Shown one piece after another: positions 53,630 through 60,969 of a DNA stretch of 64,000 nt. Location: positions 1,984,001-2,048,000 of the forward strand of contig CAWCYZ010000002.1 of assembly GCA_963799925.1 (NCBI GenBank), given 5' to 3'. The position numbers and the translations under genes were made by a program. How positions within the stretch are numbered: position 1 is the stretch's first letter; every line of letters starts with the position of its first letter. The notes under the pieces were generated by a model. It had not been told where the DNA came from, did no database searches, and saw nothing but the letters and a program-made list of their open reading frames with translations. This DNA is from DATBQN01 sp963799925. GTDB lineage: Bacteria; Acidobacteriota; Thermoanaerobaculia; Multivoradales; UBA5704.

Positions 53630-53666
53630 CGGCTGGGCAGTACGCCACGGGCGTGCCGCCCAGCCG
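53630..53666 (-). promoter_or_regulatory. Hairpin between precursor and helper genes
   Basis: CGGCTGGGC (53630-53638) pairs with 53658-53666 (9 bp), with an inner 5-bp stem (ACGCC/GGCGT). It lies 81 bases after the precursor stop and has no T-run. A partial terminator here would let the precursor be made in excess of the helper. Confidence 0.4.
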
Positions 53667-53746
53667 CGCCACCTGTACGAGGCACGCTCCTCAAGCGCCA
53701 GGACTATCTCTATCCATAGGTCAGGCCTGGCGGTGCGGCGGGAGCA

Positions 53747-53896
53747 CTACCCCTCCGGACCCGAAGTAGAAATGCACTGCGACTCATTGATGGTACATGT
53801 GTTATCACCGCCACTAATACCTTCGAGCTGACTCTCGTCGAGCTCCTCCACCTCGAAGCTTCCTTCCTCTAATGAGTTCCGTTCTTCTTCAGACAT
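53747..53896 (-). CDS. RiPP precursor peptide with double-glycine leader
   Basis: A 49-residue peptide. The 30-residue leader is acidic (MSEEERNSLEEG, FEVEELDESQLEGISGG) and ends in Gly-Gly, as in leaders cut by C39-type or similar proteases. The predicted core is DNTCTINESQCISTSGPEG, with two Cys seven residues apart and many Ser/Thr/Asn. AAAGGAG lies 8 bases before the ATG. Many codons end in A or T (TTA, TCA, ACA, ATT, AGT), unlike most neighbours. The radical SAM/SPASM maturase gene ends 91 bases upstream on the same strand. Confidence 0.8.
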   Translation of the reverse strand: MSEEERNSLEEGSFEVEELDESQLEGISGGDNTCTINESQCISTSGPEG

Positions 53897-53987
53897 TTCG
53901 GTCTCCTTTCTAATAACGTCGCAGCAGGGTTCCATCGTGCCCGACGACCGGGCCGGCCGCAGCCAGGATCGATTCCCTGATGACACC

Positions 53988-55426
53988 TCAGCCGACGACG
54001 ACGGTTCTCGCGGCCGCGCTCTCCTTGGCCAACTGCCTTACGGTTCCCTTCGGGTCGCTTCGCTCCGGAACGCATTCGCGTTCCCCTTCTTTGATTCGCG
54101 GCAGCGGGCAGTACGCCCCGGCGCAACTGGGGACGAACAGACACTTCTGACATTGCGTGTCGCGCTCGAAGACCGGCTCCGTCCAAGCGGCGAAGCGGTC
54201 TTCGTCGAGGATGAGCTCGCCCTCGGCGGTGAGCGTGCCCACGACGTTCGCGGGATCCTTGTCGAGGAGGATGGTGCACTTCATCACTTGGCCGGCGGCG
54301 CCGATCAGATAGTTGTACGGGCGCAGCGGCATAGCAGATGTTGCTGCCGAAGCGGTTTACGTGGGTGATCCGCGGCAGGTTCAGCCCCCGCTTCTTCGCC
54401 GCGGCGAGAAGGTCGCTCATCAGCCGCGAGCGGTCCTCGGTGCCGCACACCTCGAGATTCGCGTCGTTCTTGCCACCCCACCGTGAAACAGGCTGGAACG
54501 AGAGATTGAATCGCGGATCGCCGCCAAGATCCTTCTGGAGGCTATCGAGCAACTCGGTGATGCGGGGCGCGTTGGCAGGAGATACGTTGATACGGACGGT
54601 GATGTCGAAATGCTCCGGGCGTTTCGCGATCGAGAGCAGGTTCTCGTATATCTGAGCGAAAGTCCCCGAGCCGTCCCTGCCGGATCGGCTCTGATCGTGA
54701 TCCTCGGGCGCGCCGTCGAGGCGTAATCTGGTAGCTCGTAACTCGCCAAGGAGAGCAGCTTCTCCGCCACGTCCGGTGTGAGGAGATAGCCGTTCGTCGT
54801 CATGTGACCGTTGAAAGGGATCTCGTGACGCTCGGCCACCTCGTGGAAGAAGGGAGCCAGCTCCTCGATCGCCTCCCAGCCGTAGAGCGGCTCGCCGCCG
54901 AACCAGGAGACGGCCAGGCGATCCAGGTACTTGGCCTTCTTCTCGACGAGCCTGCGTATCCCGAGCCGGACCTCGGGGCGCATCGTGCCCCGCGCGAAGT
55001 CCTCGTAGCAGTACTTGCAGCGGAAATTGCAATCCTCCGAGGGCATCAGGATGAACTCGAGGGCGTTGGTCCGGAAGTGCTGCGCCCGAAGCGGACCTGG
55101 AACTGCCGGTACTCGTTGGTTCCCTCTCGGATCAGGAACCGCGGTCGACAAGATATTTGATGGTGCCCTTCTTCCGCGCCTCGAGCGCGCAGCGCCTTCT
55201 CCACCAGCGGGATCTGCTCGCCGCGGAAGACGCTGATGGCATTGCTCAGGGTGTTCCAGAGAATGAACCCGCCGTCCTCCCCGGTGGCGCGGATGTTGTA
55301 GCGAGAGGGTTTCCAGCGGATGAGGTCCGAGTGCCAGGCCGAAGGGGTCTCTTCGGCGCTACCGGCTCTCAGGTGATGGGGCGACTGCCGAAGGATGTTG
55401 AAGCTTCCTTGCATACCGAGAGCCAT
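53988..55426 (-). CDS. Radical SAM/SPASM peptide maturase, several frame breaks
   Basis: About 475 residues. The N-terminal ~130 residues (RWKPSRYNIRATGEDGGFIL, NTLSNAISVFRGEQI) resemble the precursor-binding part of such maturases. CNFRCKYC gives the three Cys of the radical SAM cluster, then AVSWFGGEPLYGW and TTNGYLLTPD. The SPASM domain has NICYA, YNYLIGAAGQVMKCT, TQCQKC, SCAGAYC and EC. Frame changes near 55190, 55140, 55090, 54740, 54722 and 54330 are mostly explained by single inserted bases; the conserved sequence continues across each. GGAGG lies 5 bases before ATG 55426. Confidence 0.85.
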
Positions 55427-55497
55427 AGAGCCTCCGAGAGAAAGAGTCCCGGCGTCCTTTCCTCGCCGGATCAACCCGGCCATTGGACGCAGTTTCT

Positions 55498-55526
55498 AAA
55501 ATAAAATCAGGAGAGAATTTTGTCAA
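55498..55526 (-). promoter_or_regulatory. Near-consensus promoter of the RiPP operon
   Basis: On the minus strand TTGACA (55521-55526), exactly 17 bases, then TATTTT (55498-55503). Transcription should begin near 55491, about 65 bases before the maturase ATG. The AT-rich patch around it is conspicuous in this genome. Confidence 0.8.
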
Positions 55527-56154
55527 GTGGCCGTTGCCGAATTCTTTGGTCGATGACGAGATGCCGGCGCCCGCCCGCCGCGGGCAGGACGACGGGCTGA
55601 CTCCGAAGGCGGCGCGGACGTGCTCGCGGAGGCATCACGCCCTCGGGTGGACCGGCGGCGAGGACGCGGCGCGCGGTCGAGGAGAAGGTCGTCGGCGAAG
55701 CGGGCAGCGAGCGCCAGGTGGTGACGACTCCCTCGACGGTCAGGTGCCGGTGCGGCGGCGAGACCGCGGAGCTTGAACATGTCGAGCTGGTGGCCGATGT
55801 CGAGGAAGGTGAGCGGCTCGGCGAGAAAGAGAAACCTGCCGCCGTGGTGGCCTACTTCCGCACCACTGCCCCCTTGAGCGGGCTGCGGTCATCCGCGAGT
55901 TGGACCACCGGGTCGAAGCCCTACGTCCTACGCATTGGCGGGTCGGATCCGTTTCGCCGGAAGGGTGCGTTACAGGCGCCAGCGCGGCGGGTGGCGCGGC
56001 GTGGAGGGATCCGATATCTCGCGCGGAGCGGGTCGAGATCTCCGCCACGGGCGATGCCGGTGCCCCGCGAGCACGGATATGGGATACCACGCCGTGACAG
56101 GCCCCGCCGCGGGTCCGGGCGGGCGGGGCCGGGTGGTATGCTTCCGACCGCCAT
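55527..56154. other. Stretch without a supported gene
   Basis: Between the RiPP promoter and the thioredoxin-like gene I find only overlapping low-quality frames. On the minus strand a run FLAEPLTFLDIGHQLDMFKL (about 55765-55835) followed by LALAARFADDLLLDRAPR looks protein-like. It may be the remnant of a coding gene broken by frame errors. Start, end and family cannot be fixed. Confidence 0.3.
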
Positions 56155-56682
56155 ATGGAACCAGGATCAAGCTCCTCTCCGCACACGCCGTCCTCGAGCG
56201 TCGCGTTCCTCGCCTCGCTGCTGCTCTTCGGCTGCCACGACAGCGACTCGGCGCCCGGCAATACGCCGAACCTGGTGGGCACCAGGCCGAGGTTCCAGCT
56301 GCAGACTCTCGAGGGCCGGCCGCTGGGGCCGAAGGACTTCCCGGGTCAGGTGGTGGTGGTCGACTTCTGGGCCACCTGGTGCGGACCCTGCCACGTGCAG
56401 GCGCGAATCCTCGGCGACGTCTACAAGGACTACCGCGGCAAGGGCGTGCAGTTCCTCGCCGCCGACGTCGGCGAGGAGGCGCAGACGGTCAGGACGTTCC
56501 TCAAGAGCACGCCGGTGCCGTACTCGGTCCTCCTCGATCCCAAGAACGTCTCCGATCAGCTCGGCATCTATGCCCTTCCCACTCTGCTGGTCGTCAACAA
56601 GAAGGGCGTCGTCTCCTTCTTCCAGCCCGGCATCTCCGACGGCGACACCATCCGCCGCATCCTCAAGGAAGCCGGGGCTTAG
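56155..56682 (+). CDS. TlpA/ResA-like thioredoxin lipoprotein
   Basis: A 175-residue protein. The N-terminus has a hydrophobic run ending in the lipobox LLLFGC (Cys near 27), so it is probably anchored in a membrane and faces the periplasm. The thioredoxin fold follows: VVVVDFWATWCGPCHVQARI with the redox pair WCGPC, DVGEEAQTVRTFLKSTPVPY and the cis-proline loop YALPTLLVVNKKG. It should reduce or oxidise disulfides of exported proteins, for example in cytochrome c maturation. No clear ribosome site. A repeat element follows the gene. Confidence 0.9.
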   Translation: MEPGSSSSPHTPSSSVAFLASLLLFGCHDSDSAPGNTPNLVGTRPRFQLQTLEGRPLGPKDFPGQVVVVDFWATWCGPCHVQARILGDVYKDYRGKGVQFLAADVGEEAQTVRTFLKSTPVPYSVLLDPKNVSDQLGIYALPTLLVVNKKGVVSFFQPGISDGDTIRRILKEAGA

Positions 56683-56702
56683 AGCCCGGCGCCGGGCGGC
56701 CG

Positions 56703-56798
56703 TACTGACTCAGTTGGTCCCGAGGACGACCGCCTGGAAGGGGGTTCGGGCGGGTGGTCCCGAGGGCGGTCGCCGCAGCGGAACAAACTGAGCCAGCA
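56703..56798 (+). repeat. Dispersed ~98-bp hairpin repeat, copy 3
   Basis: Interior as in copy 2 (GGTCCCGAGGACGACCGCC, GGAAGGGGGTTCGGGCGGG, GGTCCCGAGGGCGGTCGCC). Its arms differ from copy 2 but still pair with each other: TACTGACTCAGTTGGTCC against the complement of GGAACAAACTGAGCCAGCA. It lies 20 bases after the thioredoxin stop and 50 before the convergent OmpA gene. Confidence 0.82.
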
Positions 56799-56848
56799 CC
56801 CGGCGGCCGGGCGGCCGACGCCCGGCCGCCCGGGGATGAACGCTCCGC

Positions 56849-57487
56849 CTACTCCAGAACCACCAGGTTGACGCGCCGGTTGTGGGCGCGGCCCTCGCGG
56901 GTCTTGTTGGTGTCGATCGACGCCGTGGCGCCGTAGGAGATGACGTTGATCCGGTGCAGCGGGAAGCCGTGCTGCTGGTTCAAGTAGCGCCGCACCGCCT
57001 CGGCCCGCTCGAGGCCCAGCCGCTCGTTGTATTCCCTGCTCCCGACGTTGTCGGTGTGGCCCTGGATCTCGACGTAGACGGGCTTGTTCTCGGTCTTCAG
57101 CTTGTCGGCGAACTCGTCGAGGGCCGACCTGGCCGGGGTCGAGAGCTCGTGATGGTTGAAGCCGAAGCGCACCTTGTCGTCGGTCAGCACGGTCTCGTAG
57201 AGGAGCTTGCCCTGCGCCAGCTTGCCGGCTTCCTGCGCGCGCTGGAGCGCGTCCTGGGCGGTCTGCGAGACCTCGGCGACCTGGGTCTGCACCTGGTCGA
57301 CCCGCTTCTCCTGGGTGTCGAGGCGGGTCTGGGTCTTCTCGACCTCCCCCTGCACCTCGTCGATCCGGGTGTGGATCGCCTTGTTCTCGGTCTGCACGTA
57401 CTTCTTGGTCGCGCAGCCGGTGGCGCCGACCGCGGCGAGCGCGAGCACGAGCGCCGGCGCGGTGGTCCATGCGAGTGGCTTCGTCAT
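56849..57487 (-). CDS. OmpA/Pal-family lipoprotein with coiled coil
   Basis: A 212-residue protein. The signal peptide ends at the lipobox VGATGC, so it is an outer-membrane lipoprotein. Residues 30-95 are a coiled coil of heptads (IDEVQGEVEKTQTRLDTQEK, VDQVQTQVAEVSQTAQDALQ) like Lpp. The OmpA C-terminal domain follows with YVEIQGHTDNVGSREYNERL and the peptidoglycan-contact Arg in NRRVNLVV. It should tether the outer membrane to the cell wall. GGAGG lies before the ATG. Confidence 0.92.
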   Translation of the reverse strand: MTKPLAWTTAPALVLALAAVGATGCATKKYVQTENKAIHTRIDEVQGEVEKTQTRLDTQEKRVDQVQTQVAEVSQTAQDALQRAQEAGKLAQGKLLYETVLTDDKVRFGFNHHELSTPARSALDEFADKLKTENKPVYVEIQGHTDNVGSREYNERLGLERAEAVRRYLNQQHGFPLHRINVISYGATASIDTNKTREGRAHNRRVNLVVLE

Positions 57488-57505
57488 GTGATCCTCCTTC
57501 TGGGT

Positions 57506-58504
57506 CTAGCCGCCCGCGACTCCGTTGGGCGGCGGTCCTTTGTAGCCTCGCCGGAAGAGCACGGAACGGTTCCGGCCCTCCACGCCGACCTCGATCTCGC
57601 GGTAGCGGGGCGTCCCCTCTCCCGTCGAGAAGCCCAGCACGTACTCGTGCCGGAGGTCTTCGGCGATGGCGGCTAGGGCCTTCCTCAAGTCCTCCTCGCC
57701 GGCGAGCGGGTAATAGCGCCCGCCGGTCTCATAGGCGAGGAGATTCAAGACGTCGGCGTAACGGTAAGTCTTCTGCCCTCCGGGGGAGAGCGAGTAGGGG
57801 TCGCCCGAGCCCAGCCCCAGGACGTAGATCGGGAGCTGGGCGGCGCGCACGATGTCGCGCGCCGCCTCGGGGGTGATGGTGCTGGCGTTGTCGACGCCGT
57901 CGGTCACCAGGATGGCGAAACGCTTGGGGTTGCGGCCGGCGAGCGAGAGCTGCGGCAGCCAGGCGACGGCGTCGTGGAGGGCGGTCACCCCATAGGGCTG
58001 CCAGCGCGCGATATCGCTCCGCACCGCGCCGCGGTCGGCGGTGAAGGGGACCTCGACGCGCCGCGCGCCGCCGGCGAAGCTGGCGATCGCGAACTCGTCG
58101 CCGGCCAGGGCGTGGTCGAGGAAGTAGCCGACGATGGCGCGGCTCTGGGCGAGGTGCCCGCCGGTCCCCATGCTCCCCGAGAGATCCTGCAGGAAGATGA
58201 CCGAGGCCGGCGCCTCGGCGCGCGTCTCGAAGCTCTCGATGGGCACCGCGCGGCCGTCGATGCGGAGCGCGAAGTCCCTCTGCCGCAGATGGTTGGCATA
58301 GCCGCCGCCGGGGGAGCGGACGATCACCGGCACCAGCACGTAGCCGACCGAGACCTCGCCGGTGAAACCGCCCGCCGCGAGGTCTCCCGGCGGGCTCGCC
58401 GGCGACCCGGAGAGGGACCAGGACCGTGCGGGGGCGATCGGCGCGAGGGCCGCTCCGAGGAGGAGCAGCAGGGCGGTCCCGAGACGGCTCACGACGGAGA
58501 TCAT
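57506..58504 (-). CDS. Exported VWA-domain protein
   Basis: A 332-residue protein with a signal peptide (LGTALLLLLGAALAPIAPAR). A beta domain (GYVLVPVIVRSPGGGYANHL, DFALRIDGRAVPIESFE) precedes a von Willebrand A domain at about 100-260: VIFLQDLSGSMGTGG is the metal-binding DxSxS, then AILVTDGVDNAS. The end (HEYVLGFSTGEGTPRYREIE, VLFRRGYKGPP) is typical of the acidobacterial VWFA-related domain family. It probably binds protein partners outside the cell. It lies 18 bases upstream of the OmpA gene on the same strand. Confidence 0.88.
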   Translation of the reverse strand: MISVVSRLGTALLLLLGAALAPIAPARSWSLSGSPASPPGDLAAGGFTGEVSVGYVLVPVIVRSPGGGYANHLRQRDFALRIDGRAVPIESFETRAEAPASVIFLQDLSGSMGTGGHLAQSRAIVGYFLDHALAGDEFAIASFAGGARRVEVPFTADRGAVRSDIARWQPYGVTALHDAVAWLPQLSLAGRNPKRFAILVTDGVDNASTITPEAARDIVRAAQLPIYVLGLGSGDPYSLSPGGQKTYRYADVLNLLAYETGGRYYPLAGEEDLRKALAAIAEDLRHEYVLGFSTGEGTPRYREIEVGVEGRNRSVLFRRGYKGPPPNGVAGG

Positions 58505-58609
58505 AGCCGAAGGGCTATGTGCAAGCCGCGGACCGGGCGTGGGAAGATGCGGCATCGGCAGCCCGGCGAGGATGCCCCGCGCCGCCGGAAGATCGGGGAG
58601 GAAGCCGTC

Positions 58610-58867
58610 ATGAGCGAGTCGATCAACATCCGCAACATCTCGATCAAGTGTGGCCGCTGCAATACATATCAGACCTTGGCGAGCTTCGCTCGGCGCGAGG
58701 AGTGGAACGTCTACACCTACGAGTGCGAGAACGAGGTCTGCGATCCGGCGATGACCCGCACCCTGGTCGAGGTGCCGCGCGAGCTCGACAGCTTCGCCCG
58801 CCGCGACCCCGAGTGGCGCGGCGGCGGCAAGCACGGCGCCGAGGGGGACGGCAGCCCGGCGGACTGA
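58610..58867 (+). CDS. Small zinc-ribbon-like protein
   Basis: An 85-residue protein: INIRNISIKCGRCNTYQTLA, then VYTYECENEVCDP and a charged end. The pairs CGRC and CENEVC could hold one zinc as a ribbon. GGGAGGAAG lies 7 bases before the ATG at 58610. It is divergent from the VWA gene and stands 163 bases before the GAPDH-like gene. No family name is certain; such proteins often bind RNA or act as adaptors. Confidence 0.75.
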   Translation: MSESINIRNISIKCGRCNTYQTLASFARREEWNVYTYECENEVCDPAMTRTLVEVPRELDSFARRDPEWRGGGKHGAEGDGSPAD

Positions 58868-59030
58868 GCCGCTCGCCCGCGCCGTTCCGCAAGCCCGCGC
58901 GCCGGCTCCGGGCCGCGGGCGCGCGGCATCCGGCCGACCTCCGCGCTGTGCTACGCTGGCGCGCGGCCGGTCTACCGCGCCGCCGTTTCCCAATCATTTT
59001 CGTTGAACCGGGTCTCCGAACGAGGGAATT

Positions 59031-60095
59031 ATGAAGAGGATTGTCCACATCGTGGGCACCGGTACGATCGGCGAGCCGCTGATCGGCCTGTTCACCGACT
59101 TCCGCGACAAGATGGGGATCGACGAGGTGACGTTCCACAAGCGGACGCCTCTCCTCTCGGACCGCGCGAAGCTCGCCCATCTGATGTCGCGCGGCGCCAA
59201 GCTGGCGGCGGACGACGCGGTCAAGGGGGAGTTCGAGAAGCTCGGCCACTCCGTCTCGCTCGAGTCGCGCGAGGCCCTCGAGCGCGCCACCGTGGTCATC
59301 GACTGCACCCCGGCGGGCAACGAGAACAAGGAGAAGTTCTACCGCCACATCGCGGGGCCCAAGGGGTACCTCGCGCAGGGAAGCGAGTTCGGCTTCGGCA
59401 AGCCCTACGCGACCGGGGTCAACGACGAGGTGCTGGTGGCGGACGAGGACCGCTTCATCCAGATCGTCTCCTGCAACACCCACAACATCACGACCCTCAT
59501 CCGCACCCTCTGCAACGACGGCGACAAGGGCTACAGCCTCGAGGAGGGCCGCTTCGTCTGCATGCGGCGGTCGAACGACATCTCGCAGGTCGACAGCTTC
59601 GTGCCGGCGCCCTACGTGGGGCGGCACGACGATCCCGTCTTCGGCACCCATCACGCGCGCGACGCCCACCACCTCTTCGAGACCCTGGGCAAGGACCTGA
59701 ACCTCTTCTCGAGCGCCGCCAAGATCAACACCCAGTACATGCACTCGATCTGGTTCAACCTCGAGCTCACCCGCGACATGACGGTCGAGGAGGCGCGGCA
59801 GCGCCTGAAGGACAACGCCCTCGTCGCGACCACCGACAAGCGCTACGCCAACCTCATCTTCAGCTTCGGCCGCGACCACGGCTATTACGGCCGCATCCTG
59901 TCGCAGACCGTCGTCGTGCTGCCCACGGTGACGGTGCGCAAGAAGCGCGAGATCTACGGCTTCTGCTTCACCCCGCAGGACGGCAACTCGCTGCTCTCCT
60001 CGATCGCCGCCGCCCTCTGGCTGATCGAGCCCGACTGGAAGAGCGTCGCCGAGCGGGTGAACCCGCTGCGCCGCTGGCTGTATCGAGAGATCTGA
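59031..60095 (+). CDS. Type II (archaeal-like) glyceraldehyde-3-phosphate dehydrogenase family enzyme
   Basis: A 354-residue NAD(P)-binding enzyme. IVHIVGTGTIGEPLIGLF is the Rossmann start, ATVVIDCTPAGNENKEKFYR the second nucleotide strand, and IVSCNTHNITTLIRTL carries the catalytic Cys in the place of the SCNTTG motif of type II GAPDH. RRSNDISQVDSFVPAP follows as in that family. The match is to archaeal-type rather than classical GAPDH, so another semialdehyde dehydrogenase is possible. Its start follows a short AT-rich leader. Confidence 0.68.
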   Translation: MKRIVHIVGTGTIGEPLIGLFTDFRDKMGIDEVTFHKRTPLLSDRAKLAHLMSRGAKLAADDAVKGEFEKLGHSVSLESREALERATVVIDCTPAGNENKEKFYRHIAGPKGYLAQGSEFGFGKPYATGVNDEVLVADEDRFIQIVSCNTHNITTLIRTLCNDGDKGYSLEEGRFVCMRRSNDISQVDSFVPAPYVGRHDDPVFGTHHARDAHHLFETLGKDLNLFSSAAKINTQYMHSIWFNLELTRDMTVEEARQRLKDNALVATTDKRYANLIFSFGRDHGYYGRILSQTVVVLPTVTVRKKREIYGFCFTPQDGNSLLSSIAAALWLIEPDWKSVAERVNPLRRWLYREI

Positions 60096-60138
60096 GGAAG
60101 CCGGGCGCCGCCCAAGCGGCGCCCCTCTCCCCGCCATC

Positions 60139-60969
60139 ATGCGTCCGGTCGAGTTACGGTTCGGTGGGCTGCGGATCGAGGGTTGGTCGCGGGCCGGCGA
60201 CGAGACCTGGTTCCGGGTCTTCCCGCCCGGCCTCGCGCTCGACGTCGGGCGCGGCGCCGTCCAGCTCGCCGGCGCCGCCGACATCTTCCTCTCGCACGGC
60301 CACCTCGACCACGCGCTGGGGCTGCCCTACGTGCTCTCCCAGCGCTCCCTCCACCGCGAGGCCCACACCCGCGTCTTCTGCCCGGCCGAGATCGCCGAGC
60401 CGCTGGCGCAGATGGTCGACGCCGCCGAGCGCCTGGAGCGGGCGAGCTACCGCTACGAGATCCGCGGGCTCGTCCCCGGCGACCGGGTGGAGGTGGGGCG
60501 CGACCTCGCCATGGCCGCCTTCGCGACCGACCACGTGGTCCCCAGCATCGGCTACCGGCTGCTGCGCCGGAAGCGCCGCCTCCCCGCCGCCCTCCAGGGG
60601 CTGCCGCGGGAGCGGCTGATCGAGATGCGCCGCGCCGGGCTGCCGACCGCCGAGGAGATCGAGGAGGTCTGGCTGACCTACTGCGGCGACACCGGCCCCG
60701 GCGTCTTCGAGAGCGAGCCCGAGATCTACCGGAGCCCCATCCTGATGCTCGAGTGCACCTTCCTGGGCGAGGAGTACCGCGACCGTGGCAGCCGTTACAA
60801 GCACCTCCATCTGGAGGACATCGCCGTCCGCGCCGAGCGCTTCGAGAACGCCGCCCTGGTGCTCCATCACCTGTCGCGCCGCCACCGCATCGCCGATCTG
60901 CGGGCGGAGGTCGCCCGCCTGATGCCGGCGCTCGCCCCCCGCACCTATTTTCTGGTCGAGGCCGAATGA
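60139..60969 (+). CDS. Metallo-beta-lactamase-fold hydrolase, RNase Z-like
   Basis: A 276-residue protein. DIFLSHGHLDHALGLPYVLS is the two-metal motif HxHxDH, FATDHVVPSIGYRL and YCGDTGPGVF give further ligands, LECTFLGEEY and LHLEDIAVRAERF resemble the tRNase Z C-terminal half. It lacks a clear exosite arm, so the substrate may be a small molecule or RNA. Its TGA overlaps the start of the methyltransferase gene (ATGA), coupling an RNase Z-like protein to an rRNA methyltransferase. Confidence 0.82.
   Translation: MRPVELRFGGLRIEGWSRAGDETWFRVFPPGLALDVGRGAVQLAGAADIFLSHGHLDHALGLPYVLSQRSLHREAHTRVFCPAEIAEPLAQMVDAAERLERASYRYEIRGLVPGDRVEVGRDLAMAAFATDHVVPSIGYRLLRRKRRLPAALQGLPRERLIEMRRAGLPTAEEIEEVWLTYCGDTGPGVFESEPEIYRSPILMLECTFLGEEYRDRGSRYKHLHLEDIAVRAERFENAALVLHHLSRRHRIADLRAEVARLMPALAPRTYFLVEAE

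Noticed and set aside
55740..56282. Arg/Ser-rich minus-strand frames before the thioredoxin gene
   Set aside because: Composition is that of non-coding GC-rich DNA, and no start, ribosome site or family match is visible, except a short protein-like run noted in the features.
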